Assembly: GCF_021648885.1 (NCBI RefSeq)
Contig: NZ_JAKJHZ010000012.1
Coordinates: 1 to 64,000 of the forward strand
Length of the DNA stretch: 64,000 nucleotides
Direction of reading: 5' to 3'
Origin: Nocardioides potassii
Lineage (GTDB): Bacteria; Actinomycetota; Actinomycetes; Propionibacteriales; Nocardioidaceae
Under the pieces are notes generated by a model. That model was not told where the DNA came from, ran no database searches, and worked only from the letters and a program-made list of their open reading frames with translations. Positions 27,293-36,078 of the stretch are shown in pieces. Position numbers and translations under genes: made by a program. Each line of letters starts with the position of its first letter. Position 1 is the stretch's first letter.

Positions 27293-28861
27293 GTGAAAGC
27301 CCTGTCCCAGCTGCGACGATCCGGCCCGCTGGACGTCCGCCGGGTGGGGGTCGACGGACTGGTGATCGGGCCGCAGCGCGACCGCCTGGTCGACGTGGCG
27401 TTCGACGGTCGCCGCATCTGGAGCTTCTGGCTGATGCGCGACGGCGAGGAGACCGACGACGGGGTTCTCCTGACCTGGCCCAAGCCGCTGCGGCCCTTCC
27501 TCGACGGGGTCACCGACCTGACCCTCACCGACCCCGGCACCGAGGACGTGCTCCACGCCGAGACCGTCCGGTTCGGAGAGGGCACCGGGCGCATCGACGT
27601 CGTCAACGCCGCGGGCCGTCCGCTCGCCATCGACAAGTCGCTCAAGCTCGTCGAGACCTTCGACACCCGCGACGCCGCGCAGGTCGAGCCGCTGCTCGAC
27701 GCGATCGAGGAGGTCCTCGGCGCGCTCGACAAGGTCGGCGTCCGCGCCTTCCTGGCGTACGGCACCGCGCTGGGCGCCATCCGCGACGGGGGCCTGATCG
27801 GCCACGACAGCGACGCCGACCTCGGCTACGTCAGCGACCACGACCACCCGGTCGACGTGATCCGCGAGTCCTTCCGGATCCAGCGCGCGCTGACCGACAT
27901 GGGCTACCGGGTCACCCGCTACTCCGCCATCGCGCTCAAGGTGCACGTCACGGAGAGCGACGGTCTCGACCGCGGGCTCGACGTCTTCGGCGGGTTCATG
28001 CGCGACGGCAGGCTCTACCTCATGGGCGAGATCGCCGTCCCGTTCGAGCGGTCGTGGATCTACCCCCTCGGCTCGGCCACCCTGGAGGGTCGCGAGCTCC
28101 CGGTGCCGGCCGACAAGGACCGGTTCCTGACCGCCACCTACGGGCCCGGCTGGCGCACGCCCGACCCGGCCTACAAGTTCACGACCCCCGCCAGCACGAT
28201 CGAGCTCTTCAACGGCTGGTTCCGGGGGATGCGCACGGGCCGCGCGGGGTGGCACGGCTACCACAAGCGCACGGCCGACCACGCGCGCGCGGTGTCAGCC
28301 GTCGCGCGCGAGGTGGCCGAGCGGCACCCCGACCTGGCGACGTACGTCGACATCGGCTGCGGCCGCGGCACGGACGTGGCGTGGTTCGCCGACCGGGGCA
28401 CCTCCGCGGTCGGGCTGGACTTCCAGCCATACGCCTACGAGCCCGAGGCCGAGCGCCGCGCCGACGACCCGCGCGTCACCTTCCAGCTCTTCAACCTGCT
28501 CGAGCTGCGACACGTGCTCGCCGTATCGGCCTGGGTCGCGCGCATGCCGGGCCCGCGCGCCGTCGGCTGCGTCCACGTGATCGAGCGGCTCGGCCACCGC
28601 GGGCGGCTCAACATGCTGCGTGCCGCGAGGATGATGGTCGCCGGGACCTCGGGGACGCTGCACCTGCAGTTCCTGAGCGAGAAGGGACGCGACAGCTACG
28701 CCCGGCGCACCGGCGCCCGCAAGCCGCTGTCGCCCGAGGTCGTGCTGGCGGAGGTCGCCGAGTCCGGCGGTCACGTGCTGGAGCTGGTGCGCGAGCACGT
28801 GTCCGACGACCCGCAGAGCTCGCAGGTGTGTCGCATGACGATCGACTTCCAACCACACTGA
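27293..28861 (+). CDS. LicD-like phosphotransferase fused to a SAM-dependent methyltransferase
   Basis: This 522-residue protein has two domains. The central part (about 135-300) matches the LicD/nucleotidyltransferase family: FLAYGTALGAIRDGGLIGHD followed by SDADLGYV, and LPVPADKDRFLTATYGPGW. LicD proteins attach phosphocholine or similar groups to surface glycans. The C-terminal part (about 325-520) is a class I methyltransferase with the SAM loop YVDIGCGRGTDVAWFADRG (352-369). The first 120 residues are a beta-rich unknown domain. TATAGT at 27280-27285 ends 7 bases before the GTG at 27293, so the start is probably leaderless; a GTG at 27284 is less likely. It likely modifies a surface polysaccharide, by inference from domains and neighbours. 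Confidence 0.85.
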   Translation: MKALSQLRRSGPLDVRRVGVDGLVIGPQRDRLVDVAFDGRRIWSFWLMRDGEETDDGVLLTWPKPLRPFLDGVTDLTLTDPGTEDVLHAETVRFGEGTGRIDVVNAAGRPLAIDKSLKLVETFDTRDAAQVEPLLDAIEEVLGALDKVGVRAFLAYGTALGAIRDGGLIGHDSDADLGYVSDHDHPVDVIRESFRIQRALTDMGYRVTRYSAIALKVHVTESDGLDRGLDVFGGFMRDGRLYLMGEIAVPFERSWIYPLGSATLEGRELPVPADKDRFLTATYGPGWRTPDPAYKFTTPASTIELFNGWFRGMRTGRAGWHGYHKRTADHARAVSAVAREVAERHPDLATYVDIGCGRGTDVAWFADRGTSAVGLDFQPYAYEPEAERRADDPRVTFQLFNLLELRHVLAVSAWVARMPGPRAVGCVHVIERLGHRGRLNMLRAARMMVAGTSGTLHLQFLSEKGRDSYARRTGARKPLSPEVVLAEVAESGGHVLELVREHVSDDPQSSQVCRMTIDFQPH

Positions 28862-28893
28862 TTTCTGGCACCCGGAAGGGTAGGGACATCCAC

Positions 28894-29103
28894 ATGTTCG
28901 GACGACGCACCACGCAGGCCCACGGCGACGACCTCGCGGCGCGGGTCACCGCGCTCGAGGAGGCCGTGCAGGAGAACCGCGCGCTCAACGTGAGGCTGGC
29001 CGAGCTCACCGACGTCGTCACCGAGCTGCTGCTGCCCGTCGCCGCCCGCGACGAGCAGAAGCTGGAGGCGCTCCTCGAGAAGTACCGCGGGGACTTCTCG
29101 TGA
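28894..29103 (+). CDS. DUF6752 mini-protein (coiled coil)
   Basis: This 69-residue protein reads as one long heptad-patterned helix (LAARVTALEEAVQENRALNV, RLAELTDVVTELLLPVAARD). It matches the small DUF6752-type proteins found beside sulfotransferase and glycan-modification genes in Nocardioides-like genomes. The ATG at 28894 follows GGAAGGG and TAGGG. Its stop overlaps the GTG start of the sulfotransferase-like gene (29100-29103), so the two are coupled. A role as a small adaptor of the neighbouring enzymes is inference. Confidence 0.8.
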   Translation: MFGRRTTQAHGDDLAARVTALEEAVQENRALNVRLAELTDVVTELLLPVAARDEQKLEALLEKYRGDFS

Positions 29104-30137
29104 GCCCGGGCCGGGTGCTGCTGCACATCGGCCTACCGAAGACCGGCACCACCTACCTCCAGCAGGTCGTGTGGCGCAACCGGGACCGACTGGCGACCGA
29201 CGGCGTCCACCTCCCCGGGTTCGGGCACCGTGAGCACCTGTGGGCCGCGCTCGACCTGCAGGAGCGTCCGCGCCTGGCCAAGCGGCACCGCGACGCCCCC
29301 GGCGCGTGGGGCCGCCTCGTCGAAGAGGCCAACGGGCAGTCGCGCGACGTGCTCCTGACCCACGAGTTCCTCTGCGGGGCGACCGCGGAGCAGGCGGCCC
29401 GCGCGATCGAGGCCTTCCCCGGGTCCGAGGTGCACCTCGTCGTCACCGCCCGCGACGCCGCGAGCGTGGTGTCCGCGGGGTGGCAGGAGTCGGTCAAGAA
29501 CGGCGGCACCGTCGACCTGCCGGCGGTGCTCGCCGGCAAGTCGGCGGGAGGACCCGAGTTCAGCATGCGCACCTGGGACCTCGCCGGGGTGCTGGAGCGG
29601 TGGACGCCCGCCCTGCCGTCGGACCGCGTCCATGTCCTGGTGATGCCCGGCAGCGGTCAGCCGCACGACCAGCACTGGCGCCACTTCGCCGACGTGCTCG
29701 GGGTGGACCCGGACGCCTACGACCTGCCCACCGACGCGGTCAACCCCGCCCTCGGGATCGTGCAGATCGAGATGCTGCGGCAGGTCAACGCCCACCTGCC
29801 GTCGTACTCCGCCCATGACCGTGGCGTGTGGATCCGCGGCTACCTCGCCGAGGACCTGCTCGCCCGGCAGCCGCGCGAGCGCGGGGCGATGCCGGCCGAG
29901 CACCGCGCGCGGTTCGCCGAGCTCGACCGGGCGGCCACCGAGCTGATCACCGAGCGTGGCTTCCACGTCCTCGGCGACCTGTCCGGACTGTCCCCGCAGC
30001 AGTCGTCGAGCGCGGGGCGCGAGCCGGGGACGGTCTCGGCGGACGAGCTCGTCGAGTCGGCGGCGCGACTGGTCGCGGACATGGTCGCGGACGTCCGCGC
30101 AAGCTCGGGGGACGTGCCGCCGCGCTCGGGTCGGTGA
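29100..30137 (+). CDS. Sulfotransferase-like P-loop protein
   Basis: This 345-residue protein starts VLLHIGLPKTGTTYLQQVVW, with the PAPS 5'-phosphosulfate-binding loop LPKTGTTYLQ (about 12-21). A second motif, VHLVVTARDAASVVSAGWQE, corresponds to the 3'-phosphate-binding region in sulfotransferases. Family members sulfate glycans, lipids or other small molecules; here the acceptor may be a surface polymer, judged from the LicD-methyltransferase upstream. The start overlaps the DUF6752 stop. A divergent paralogue is at 42346-43413. Confidence 0.82.
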   Translation: MSPGRVLLHIGLPKTGTTYLQQVVWRNRDRLATDGVHLPGFGHREHLWAALDLQERPRLAKRHRDAPGAWGRLVEEANGQSRDVLLTHEFLCGATAEQAARAIEAFPGSEVHLVVTARDAASVVSAGWQESVKNGGTVDLPAVLAGKSAGGPEFSMRTWDLAGVLERWTPALPSDRVHVLVMPGSGQPHDQHWRHFADVLGVDPDAYDLPTDAVNPALGIVQIEMLRQVNAHLPSYSAHDRGVWIRGYLAEDLLARQPRERGAMPAEHRARFAELDRAATELITERGFHVLGDLSGLSPQQSSSAGREPGTVSADELVESAARLVADMVADVRASSGDVPPRSGR

Positions 30138-30149
30138 GTCCCGGCCCGC

Positions 30150-30764
30150 TCAGCCCTCCTGCGTGGGTGCGTCCTCCGCCGGGATGAGGGACTTGGCCAG
30201 CTCGGTGACGGTGTCCTGGTCGGCACCCTGCAGGACGACCGTGCTGCCCTTGAGCTCGTGCGTGAGCACCGTCGCGCCGTCGTTGTCCCACGCCGACCAG
30301 GTGCCGATGCCCCAGGCGGAGAGGTCGACGTCGCCGGACGACGCGAGGTCGGGCTGGTCGGCGAGCACCGCGTCCGTGTCGCCCGGGAACTGGTCGAGCG
30401 TGACGTCTCCGCTGGGCGCGGTGTACTCCATGTGCCACCACTGCGGCTTCGCCCGGTAGCCGCCGCCCGCCGTGGTCCAGCCGTCGGGGAGCGTGGAGGG
30501 CACCATCGTGATGAGGTCGTCGGCGACGGCCCGCAGCGCGGCGTTCTTGTACTGCGCCTTCACCGCCGGCTCGTCACCGAAGTCGATGAGCATCGCCGCT
30601 GCGGGGGTCTCGGTGGTCGTCTCGCTGGGCGTCTCCGACGGCGTGGTCGAGGTTGAGGCGTCCGCGGACGGGTCCTCGGCGCGGGACGAGTCGTCGCCGC
30701 ATCCCCCCACGAGCAGGACGAGCGATGCCCCGAGGGCCGGAACGGTCAGGCGGGTGGCTCGCAT
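30150..30764 (-). CDS. Putative lipoprotein of unknown function
   Basis: This 204-residue protein has a lipoprotein signal peptide: basic n-region MRATR, hydrophobic core, and lipobox LVGGC with acylated Cys22. A Thr/Ser/Glu-rich spacer (about 28-55) leads to a globular region with YRAKPQWWHMEYTAPSGDVT and WSAWDNDGATVLTHELKGST. I do not recognise the domain. The ATG at 30764 follows GACACT (30777-30772, minus strand) by 7 bases without a ribosome binding site (leaderless). It converges on the sulfotransferase-like gene with a 12-base gap. Confidence 0.82.
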   Translation of the reverse strand: MRATRLTVPALGASLVLLVGGCGDDSSRAEDPSADASTSTTPSETPSETTTETPAAAMLIDFGDEPAVKAQYKNAALRAVADDLITMVPSTLPDGWTTAGGGYRAKPQWWHMEYTAPSGDVTLDQFPGDTDAVLADQPDLASSGDVDLSAWGIGTWSAWDNDGATVLTHELKGSTVVLQGADQDTVTELAKSLIPAEDAPTQEG

Positions 30765-30900
30765 GCACTCCAGTGTCTCACGCGCGCCCCCACCGGGGTG
30801 TGACAACAGTCTCGGAGCCGGACCCTGCCCAGGTGAACGACCGATAACTAGACTCCCCGGGAGCTCGACCCCGCGTCCGCGACTGCACAGGAGCCCGCCC

Positions 30901-32094
30901 ATGCCTCGCCTCTGCCAGACCGACGGCCTCACCGAGGACCAGACCGACATCCTCAAGGCGGTCCGCCAGTTCGTGGACGAGAAGATCATCCCGGTCGCCA
31001 CGGAGCTCGAGCACGCCGACGAGTACCCGACCGAGATCGTCGAGGGCCTCAAGGAGCTCGGCATCTTCGGGCTGATGATCCCCGAGGAGTACGACGGCCT
31101 CGGCGAGTCGCTGCTGACGTACGCGCTGTGCGTCGAGGAGATCGCCCGCGGCTGGATGAGCGTCTCCGGCGTCATCAACACCCACTTCATCGTTGCCTAC
31201 ATGCTGATGCAGCACGGCACGGAGGAGCAGAAGAAGAAGTACCTCCCGCGGATGGCCGCCGGCGAGGTCCGCGGTGCCTTCTCGATGTCGGAGCCGGGCC
31301 TCGGGTCGGACGTCTCCGCGATCTCGACCAAGGCCGTCAAGGACGGCGACGACTACGTCATCAACGGCCAGAAGATGTGGCTGACCAACGGTGGCTCGTC
31401 GACCCTGATCGCCGTGCTGACCAGGACCGACGAGGGCGCCGAGTCGGTCTACAGGAACATGACGACCTTCCTGGTGGAGAAGGAGCCCGGCTTCGGCGAG
31501 ACCGCTCCGGGGCTCACGATCCCCGGCAAGATCGACAAGATGGGCTACAAGGGCGTCGACACGACCGAGGCCGTCTTCGACAACCACCGCATCTCGGCCG
31601 AGCAGGTCCTCGGTGGTGAGCCCGGCAAGGGCTTCTACCAGATGATGGACGGCGTCGAGGTGGGCCGGGTCAACGTCGCGGCCCGCGCCTGTGGCATCGC
31701 CAACCGGGCCTTCGAGCTCGGCATCGCCTACGCCCAGCAGCGCGAGACCTTCGGCAAGCCGATCGCCGAGCACCAGGCGGTGCTGTTCCGCCTCGCCGAG
31801 ATGGCCACGAAGGTCGAGACCGCCCACACGATGATGGTGAAGGCCGCGCGCCTCAAGGACTCCGGCCAGCGGATGGACGTCGAGGCCGGCATGGCGAAGA
31901 TGCTCGCCAGCGAGTACTGCAACGAGGTCGTCGAGGCGTCGTTCCGCATCCACGGCGGCTACGGCTACTCCAAGGAGTACGAGATCGAGCGCCTCTACCG
32001 CGAGTCGGCCTTCATGCTCATCGGCGAGGGCACCTCCGACATCCAGAAGATGATCATCGGCCGGAGCCTGCTGAAGGACTACGCCCTGCGCTGA
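30901..32094 (+). CDS. Acyl-CoA dehydrogenase
   Basis: This 397-residue flavoenzyme has the full acyl-CoA dehydrogenase layout. The N-terminal helical domain spans about 1-120; the mid beta domain has AFSMSEPGLGSDVSAISTKA and WLTNGGSSTLIAVLTRTDEG; the C-terminal helical domain has GIAYAQQRETFGKPIAEHQA, IHGGYGYSKEYEIERLYRES and LIGEGTSDIQKMIIGR. The Glu of GEGTSDIQ matches the catalytic base position. It catalyses alpha,beta-desaturation of an acyl-CoA with FAD; chain length is not evident. The ATG at 30901 follows AGGAG; TAGACT at 30849-30854 gives a promoter with a leader of about 45 bases. No electron-transfer partner is adjacent. Confidence 0.95.
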   Translation: MPRLCQTDGLTEDQTDILKAVRQFVDEKIIPVATELEHADEYPTEIVEGLKELGIFGLMIPEEYDGLGESLLTYALCVEEIARGWMSVSGVINTHFIVAYMLMQHGTEEQKKKYLPRMAAGEVRGAFSMSEPGLGSDVSAISTKAVKDGDDYVINGQKMWLTNGGSSTLIAVLTRTDEGAESVYRNMTTFLVEKEPGFGETAPGLTIPGKIDKMGYKGVDTTEAVFDNHRISAEQVLGGEPGKGFYQMMDGVEVGRVNVAARACGIANRAFELGIAYAQQRETFGKPIAEHQAVLFRLAEMATKVETAHTMMVKAARLKDSGQRMDVEAGMAKMLASEYCNEVVEASFRIHGGYGYSKEYEIERLYRESAFMLIGEGTSDIQKMIIGRSLLKDYALR

Positions 32095-32103
32095 GGTCGT
32101 ACC

Positions 32104-33288
32104 TCAGGCGCGCTCGGCCGCGGCGTCCGCCGCGGCCAGGGCCTCGCTGGCCGCCTCGACGACGTCGGGGGAGAGGACGTGCTCGATCGCCATGGCCGAG
32201 GCGCCCAGCACGGCCGCCTCGGCGCCCGCGCGCGAGGTGACGATGCGCAGGTGCTCGGTGGCGAGCGGCAGCGAGCGCTGGTAGACCGACTCGCGGATCC
32301 CCGCGAGCAGGTGCTCGCCGGCACCGGCGAGCTGGCCGCCGATGACCACGACGGACGGGTTGATCAGGTTGGTCATGGTGGCGACGACCTCGCCGATGTC
32401 ACGACCGGCCTGCCGTACGACGGACATCGCCACGAGGCTGCCCGCGCGCACGAGGTCGACCACGTCGCCGCCCGACTTCGCGTCCTCGCCCTGCGCGCGG
32501 ACGGCGGCGGCCAGGGCGGGCCCGGCCGCGACGGCCTCGAGGCACCCGGTGTTGCCGCACCGGCACAGCGCCTCGTCGTTGTCCCGGACGCGCACGTGCC
32601 CGAGGTCGCCCGCCGTGCCACGGGCGCCGCGCTGCAGCACCCCGCCCGACACGATGCCGGCGCCGATGCCCGTGGCGACCTTGATCAGCACCAGGTCGTC
32701 CACGTCGCGCAGGAAGGCGCGGCGCTCGCCCAGCGCCATGATGTTCACGTCGTTGTCCACGAGCACGGGGACGGGGTAGTCGGCGCGCAGGCGGGCCGGC
32801 ACGTCGTAGCGGTCCCAGCCCGGCATGATCGGGGGGTTGATCGGCAGCCCGGTCGAGTGCTCGACCGGTCCGGGGAGCCCGATGCCGATCGCCGCGAGGT
32901 CCGCGATGTCGCGCCCGCTTCCCTCCACGAGCTCGCGCACGGTCTCCACGACCCAGCCGAGCACCGGCTCCGGTCCGGCCGCCACCTCGAGCTGGGCGTC
33001 GGTCTCGCCGAGGATCTTGCCGTCGAGGTCGGTCAGCGCGACCCGCGCGTGCGTCGCGCCGATGTCGGCACCGATGACCATCTTGGCGCTCGGGTTGAGC
33101 GCGAAGAGGGCCGGCGGACGGCCACCGGTGGACCGCGCGCCGCCGTAGGGAGCGACCAGGCCGAGCCGGATCAGCGTGTCGATGCGCATGGTCACGGTGG
33201 ACCGGGCGAGGCCGGTCGCTTCGGCCAGCTGGGCGCGCGTCCACGGCCTTCCGTCACGGAGGAGGTCGAAGAGCTCGCCGGTTCGCAC
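32104..33288 (-). CDS. ROK-family transcriptional regulator
   Basis: This 394-residue protein combines an N-terminal winged helix-turn-helix (about 3-65; WTRAQLAEATGLARSTVTMR) with a ROK sugar-kinase-like domain. It has the phosphate loop IGADIGATHARVAL, the catalytic-type Asp in PVLVDNDVNIMALGE and the zinc site CRCGNTGCLEAV. ROK repressors bind sugars or sugar phosphates. The GTG at 33288 is preferred because CACACT (33300-33295, minus strand) ends 6 bases upstream; ATG at 33306 or 33321 would add residues that overlap the promoter. It is divergent from the sugar ABC operon and likely represses it through the repeat at 33334-33359. Confidence 0.9.
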   Translation of the reverse strand: MRTGELFDLLRDGRPWTRAQLAEATGLARSTVTMRIDTLIRLGLVAPYGGARSTGGRPPALFALNPSAKMVIGADIGATHARVALTDLDGKILGETDAQLEVAAGPEPVLGWVVETVRELVEGSGRDIADLAAIGIGLPGPVEHSTGLPINPPIMPGWDRYDVPARLRADYPVPVLVDNDVNIMALGERRAFLRDVDDLVLIKVATGIGAGIVSGGVLQRGARGTAGDLGHVRVRDNDEALCRCGNTGCLEAVAAGPALAAAVRAQGEDAKSGGDVVDLVRAGSLVAMSVVRQAGRDIGEVVATMTNLINPSVVVIGGQLAGAGEHLLAGIRESVYQRSLPLATEHLRIVTSRAGAEAAVLGASAMAIEHVLSPDVVEAASEALAAADAAAERA

Positions 33289-33333
33289 GAACGGAGTGTG
33301 ACACATTCCCCTACTTTCCACACTGCCTCAGAA

Positions 33334-33359
33334 ACTTTTGTCCGGTGCTCGACAAAAGT
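33334..33359. promoter_or_regulatory. Operator-like inverted repeat over the sugar-operon promoter
   Basis: ACTTTTGTC (33334-33342) and GACAAAAGT (33351-33359) form a perfect 9-base inverted repeat with an 8-base spacer, AT-rich in a GC-rich genome. Its right arm overlaps TCGACA (33349-33354), a -35-like element 18 bases from CACAGT (33373-33378), which ends 7 bases before the ABC ATPase GTG. It is the likely binding site of the divergent ROK regulator. Confidence 0.75.
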
Positions 33360-33385
33360 GCGTGACGCGTGCCACAGTTCCCCCC

Positions 33386-34909
33386 GTGAACTCCCAGCCG
33401 ACCTCGGCACCGCTCCTCGAGATGCGCGGCATCGTCAAGCGTTTCCCCGGCGTGCTCGCGCTCGGTGGCGTCGACCTCGACGTCCGTCCCGGCGAGGTGC
33501 ACTGCCTCCTCGGCCAGAACGGCGCCGGCAAGTCGACCCTGATCAAGGTGCTCTCCGCGAGCTACCAGCCCGACGAGGGCGAGATCCTCTGGGAGGGCGA
33601 GCCCGTCGCCCTCGGCACGCCGCAGGCGGCGATGAAGCTCGGGATCTCGACGATCTACCAGGAGCTGGACCTCGTGCCCGGCCTCTCGGTGGCGGAGAAC
33701 ATCTTCCTCGGCCACGAGCTGTCGTCGGCGGGGGTGAGCCAGCGCGGTCGCACCAACCGCGAGGCCGCCGCGCTGCTGGCCCGGCTCGGCCACAGCGAGA
33801 TCTCCCCGACCCGCGAGGTCGGACGGCTCACGCCGGCCGCCCAGCAGGTCGTGAGCATGGCGCGCGCGCTCTCGCAGAACACCCGCCTCCTCGTCCTCGA
33901 CGAGCCGTCGGCCGTGCTCGACCAGGGTGAGGTCGACAACCTCTTCCGGGTCATCGCCGACCTGACCGCCGAGGGCGTGGCCATCGTCTACATCTCCCAC
34001 CGCCTCGAGGAGATCCGGCAGATCGGCGACCGGATCACCGTGCTCAAGGACGGCAGCACCGTCGCCACCGGCCTCGCCGTGGCCGACACGCCGACCGCCG
34101 AGCTCATCAAGCTGATGACCGGCCGCTCGATCGAGTACGTCTTCCCGCCCCGCGGCGACGCAGCAACCACCCCCCGCGAGCCCGTCCTCGAGGTCAGCGG
34201 CCTCGAGCTGCCCGGCGTGTTCTCCGGCGTCGACCTGACGGTCCACGCGGGGGAGATCGTCGGGCTGGCCGGGCTCGTCGGCGCCGGCCGCTCCGAGATC
34301 ATCGAGACGGTCTACGGCGCACGTCGCCCGACCGCGGGCGTCGTACGGGTCAACGGCAAGGAGCTGCGCCGCGGATCGGTCACCGCCGCGGTGAAGGCCG
34401 GCCTCGGCCTGGCCCCCGAGGAGCGCAAGAGCCAAGGCCTCCTGCTCGACCAGGCCATCTACAGCAACATCACGGTCTCGACGATGGGCCGCTTCGCGCG
34501 CCTGGGCTTCCTCGACCGCGGCGAGGAGCGCCGCAGGTCCCGGGAGATCACCGAGTCCCTCGACGTCCGTCCGGCAGGGGTCGACCGCCTCGTGCGCCTC
34601 CTGTCGGGCGGAAACCAGCAGAAGGTCGTCCTGGCCCGCTGGCTGCTCCGCGAGTGCAAGGTGCTCCTGCTCGACGAACCCACCCGCGGCGTCGACGTGG
34701 GCGCCCGCGCCGAGATCTACACCGTCGTACGCGCCCTGGCCGACTCCGGCGTCGCCATCGTCGTCGTGTCCAGCGAGGTCGAGGAGGTGCTCGGTCTCGC
34801 CGACCGGGTGCTGGTGGTCCGTGAGGGCCGCGTCGTGCACGAAGGACCCGCCACAGAGATCGACGAGTCGCGAGTCCTCGACCTCGTCATGGAAGGAAGC
34901 GCCGCATGA
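33386..34909 (+). CDS. Sugar ABC transporter ATP-binding protein (RbsA/MglA type)
   Basis: This 507-residue protein carries two ABC ATPase domains in tandem, as in RbsA, MglA and XylG. The first has Walker A GQNGAGKSTLIKVL and Walker B LLVLDEPSAVLDQGE; its signature is reduced (RLTPAAQQVVSMARAL), as in the family. The second domain has GLVGAGRSEIIETV, signature LLSGGNQQKVVLARWL and LLLDEPTRGVDVGA. It powers monosaccharide uptake with the permease and binding protein downstream. The GTG at 33386 is predicted leaderless (CACAGT ends 7 bases before it). Its stop overlaps the permease start (ATGA). Confidence 0.95.
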   Translation: MNSQPTSAPLLEMRGIVKRFPGVLALGGVDLDVRPGEVHCLLGQNGAGKSTLIKVLSASYQPDEGEILWEGEPVALGTPQAAMKLGISTIYQELDLVPGLSVAENIFLGHELSSAGVSQRGRTNREAAALLARLGHSEISPTREVGRLTPAAQQVVSMARALSQNTRLLVLDEPSAVLDQGEVDNLFRVIADLTAEGVAIVYISHRLEEIRQIGDRITVLKDGSTVATGLAVADTPTAELIKLMTGRSIEYVFPPRGDAATTPREPVLEVSGLELPGVFSGVDLTVHAGEIVGLAGLVGAGRSEIIETVYGARRPTAGVVRVNGKELRRGSVTAAVKAGLGLAPEERKSQGLLLDQAIYSNITVSTMGRFARLGFLDRGEERRRSREITESLDVRPAGVDRLVRLLSGGNQQKVVLARWLLRECKVLLLDEPTRGVDVGARAEIYTVVRALADSGVAIVVVSSEVEEVLGLADRVLVVREGRVVHEGPATEIDESRVLDLVMEGSAA

Positions 34910-35997
34910 GCGAGCACAGCACCACCCCGGGAACGGGTCCGGACCTGACCGGTGTGGAGAACACCGTCGGCCCCACGAGCGACACCGTCAAGGTGGAGCA
35001 GGCGGCCGCTGAGTCCGAGCGGACCTCGCACGGGGGCGGCCTGATGAGCGGCGCCTTCGGGCGCAACATCGGCCTCGTCGTCGCCCTGCTCGTGATCTGC
35101 GTGGTCGGCGTCGCGACGGCCGGCGACCGGTTCGCCAGCGTCGACAACCTGGTCACGATCCTGCGCCTCGCCTCGATCGTCGGCGTGGTCAGCATCGGGA
35201 TGACCTTCGTGATCATCTCCGGCGGCATCGACCTGTCCGTCGGCGCGATCGTCGCCCTCGCGTCCGTCTGGGCCAGCACCTACGCGACCCAGAACATGGC
35301 CGAGGACACGTCCTGGCTGGTCATGGTGTTCGTGGCGCTCGCGGTGGGTGGCGCCTGCGGCCTCGTCAACGGTGTCTTGATCGCCTACGGCAACGTCGTC
35401 CCGTTCATCATGACGCTCGCGATGCTGGCCTCGGCGCGAGGCCTCGCGGAGATCATCTCCGAGCGGCGCACGCAGATCGTGCGGGTGGAGGGCTTCAAGG
35501 ACTTCTGGTCGGCCGACGTCCTGGGCATCCCGCTGCTCGTGGTGATCTTCGCCCTGGTCGCGGTCGCCGGCTGGCTCCTGCTGAACCGGACGACGTTCGG
35601 GCGCCGCACCCTCGCGGTCGGCGGCAACCCGGAGGCAGCTCGCCTGGCCGGCATCAACGTCAAGCGCCACACCACCCTCGTCTACGTCCTCGTCGGCGTC
35701 TGCTGCGGCCTCGCCGCGCTGATGTACCTCGCCCGTACGTCGACCGGGAGCTCGACCCACGGCACCCTGCTCGAGCTCGACGCGATCGCCGCCGTCGTCA
35801 TCGGCGGCACCCTGCTGACCGGCGGCCGCGGCACGATCGTCGGCACCGTGTTCGGCGTGCTGATCTTCAGCACGTTGAGCAACGTCTTCGTCCTCAACAA
35901 CCAGGACAGCTCGACCCAGGCCGTGGCGAAGGGCCTGATCATCGTCGTCGCCGTGCTGCTCCAGCAGCGCCTGGCCCGGCGCTCGGTCTCGACCTGA
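34906..35997 (+). CDS. Sugar ABC transporter permease (RbsC type)
   Basis: This 363-residue integral membrane protein belongs to the BPD_transp_2/RbsC family. After an unusual hydrophilic N-terminal extension of about 45 residues rich in Thr/Glu/Ser, it has roughly eight to ten membrane segments. Family motifs include TFVIISGGIDLSVGAIVALA, GLVNGVLIAYGNVVPFIMTL and VIGGTLLTGGRGTIVGTVFG. It forms the membrane channel for the ABC sugar importer. The ATG overlaps the ATPase stop by 4 bases, so subunits are made together. Confidence 0.94.
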   Translation: MSEHSTTPGTGPDLTGVENTVGPTSDTVKVEQAAAESERTSHGGGLMSGAFGRNIGLVVALLVICVVGVATAGDRFASVDNLVTILRLASIVGVVSIGMTFVIISGGIDLSVGAIVALASVWASTYATQNMAEDTSWLVMVFVALAVGGACGLVNGVLIAYGNVVPFIMTLAMLASARGLAEIISERRTQIVRVEGFKDFWSADVLGIPLLVVIFALVAVAGWLLLNRTTFGRRTLAVGGNPEAARLAGINVKRHTTLVYVLVGVCCGLAALMYLARTSTGSSTHGTLLELDAIAAVVIGGTLLTGGRGTIVGTVFGVLIFSTLSNVFVLNNQDSSTQAVAKGLIIVVAVLLQQRLARRSVST

Positions 35998-36078
35998 GCC
36001 CACCCCGTACTCGGAATCGCACCACCCGCACATCCCGCACACCACGAAACGCAGCCCCAAGAACAAGGAGCACAACCC

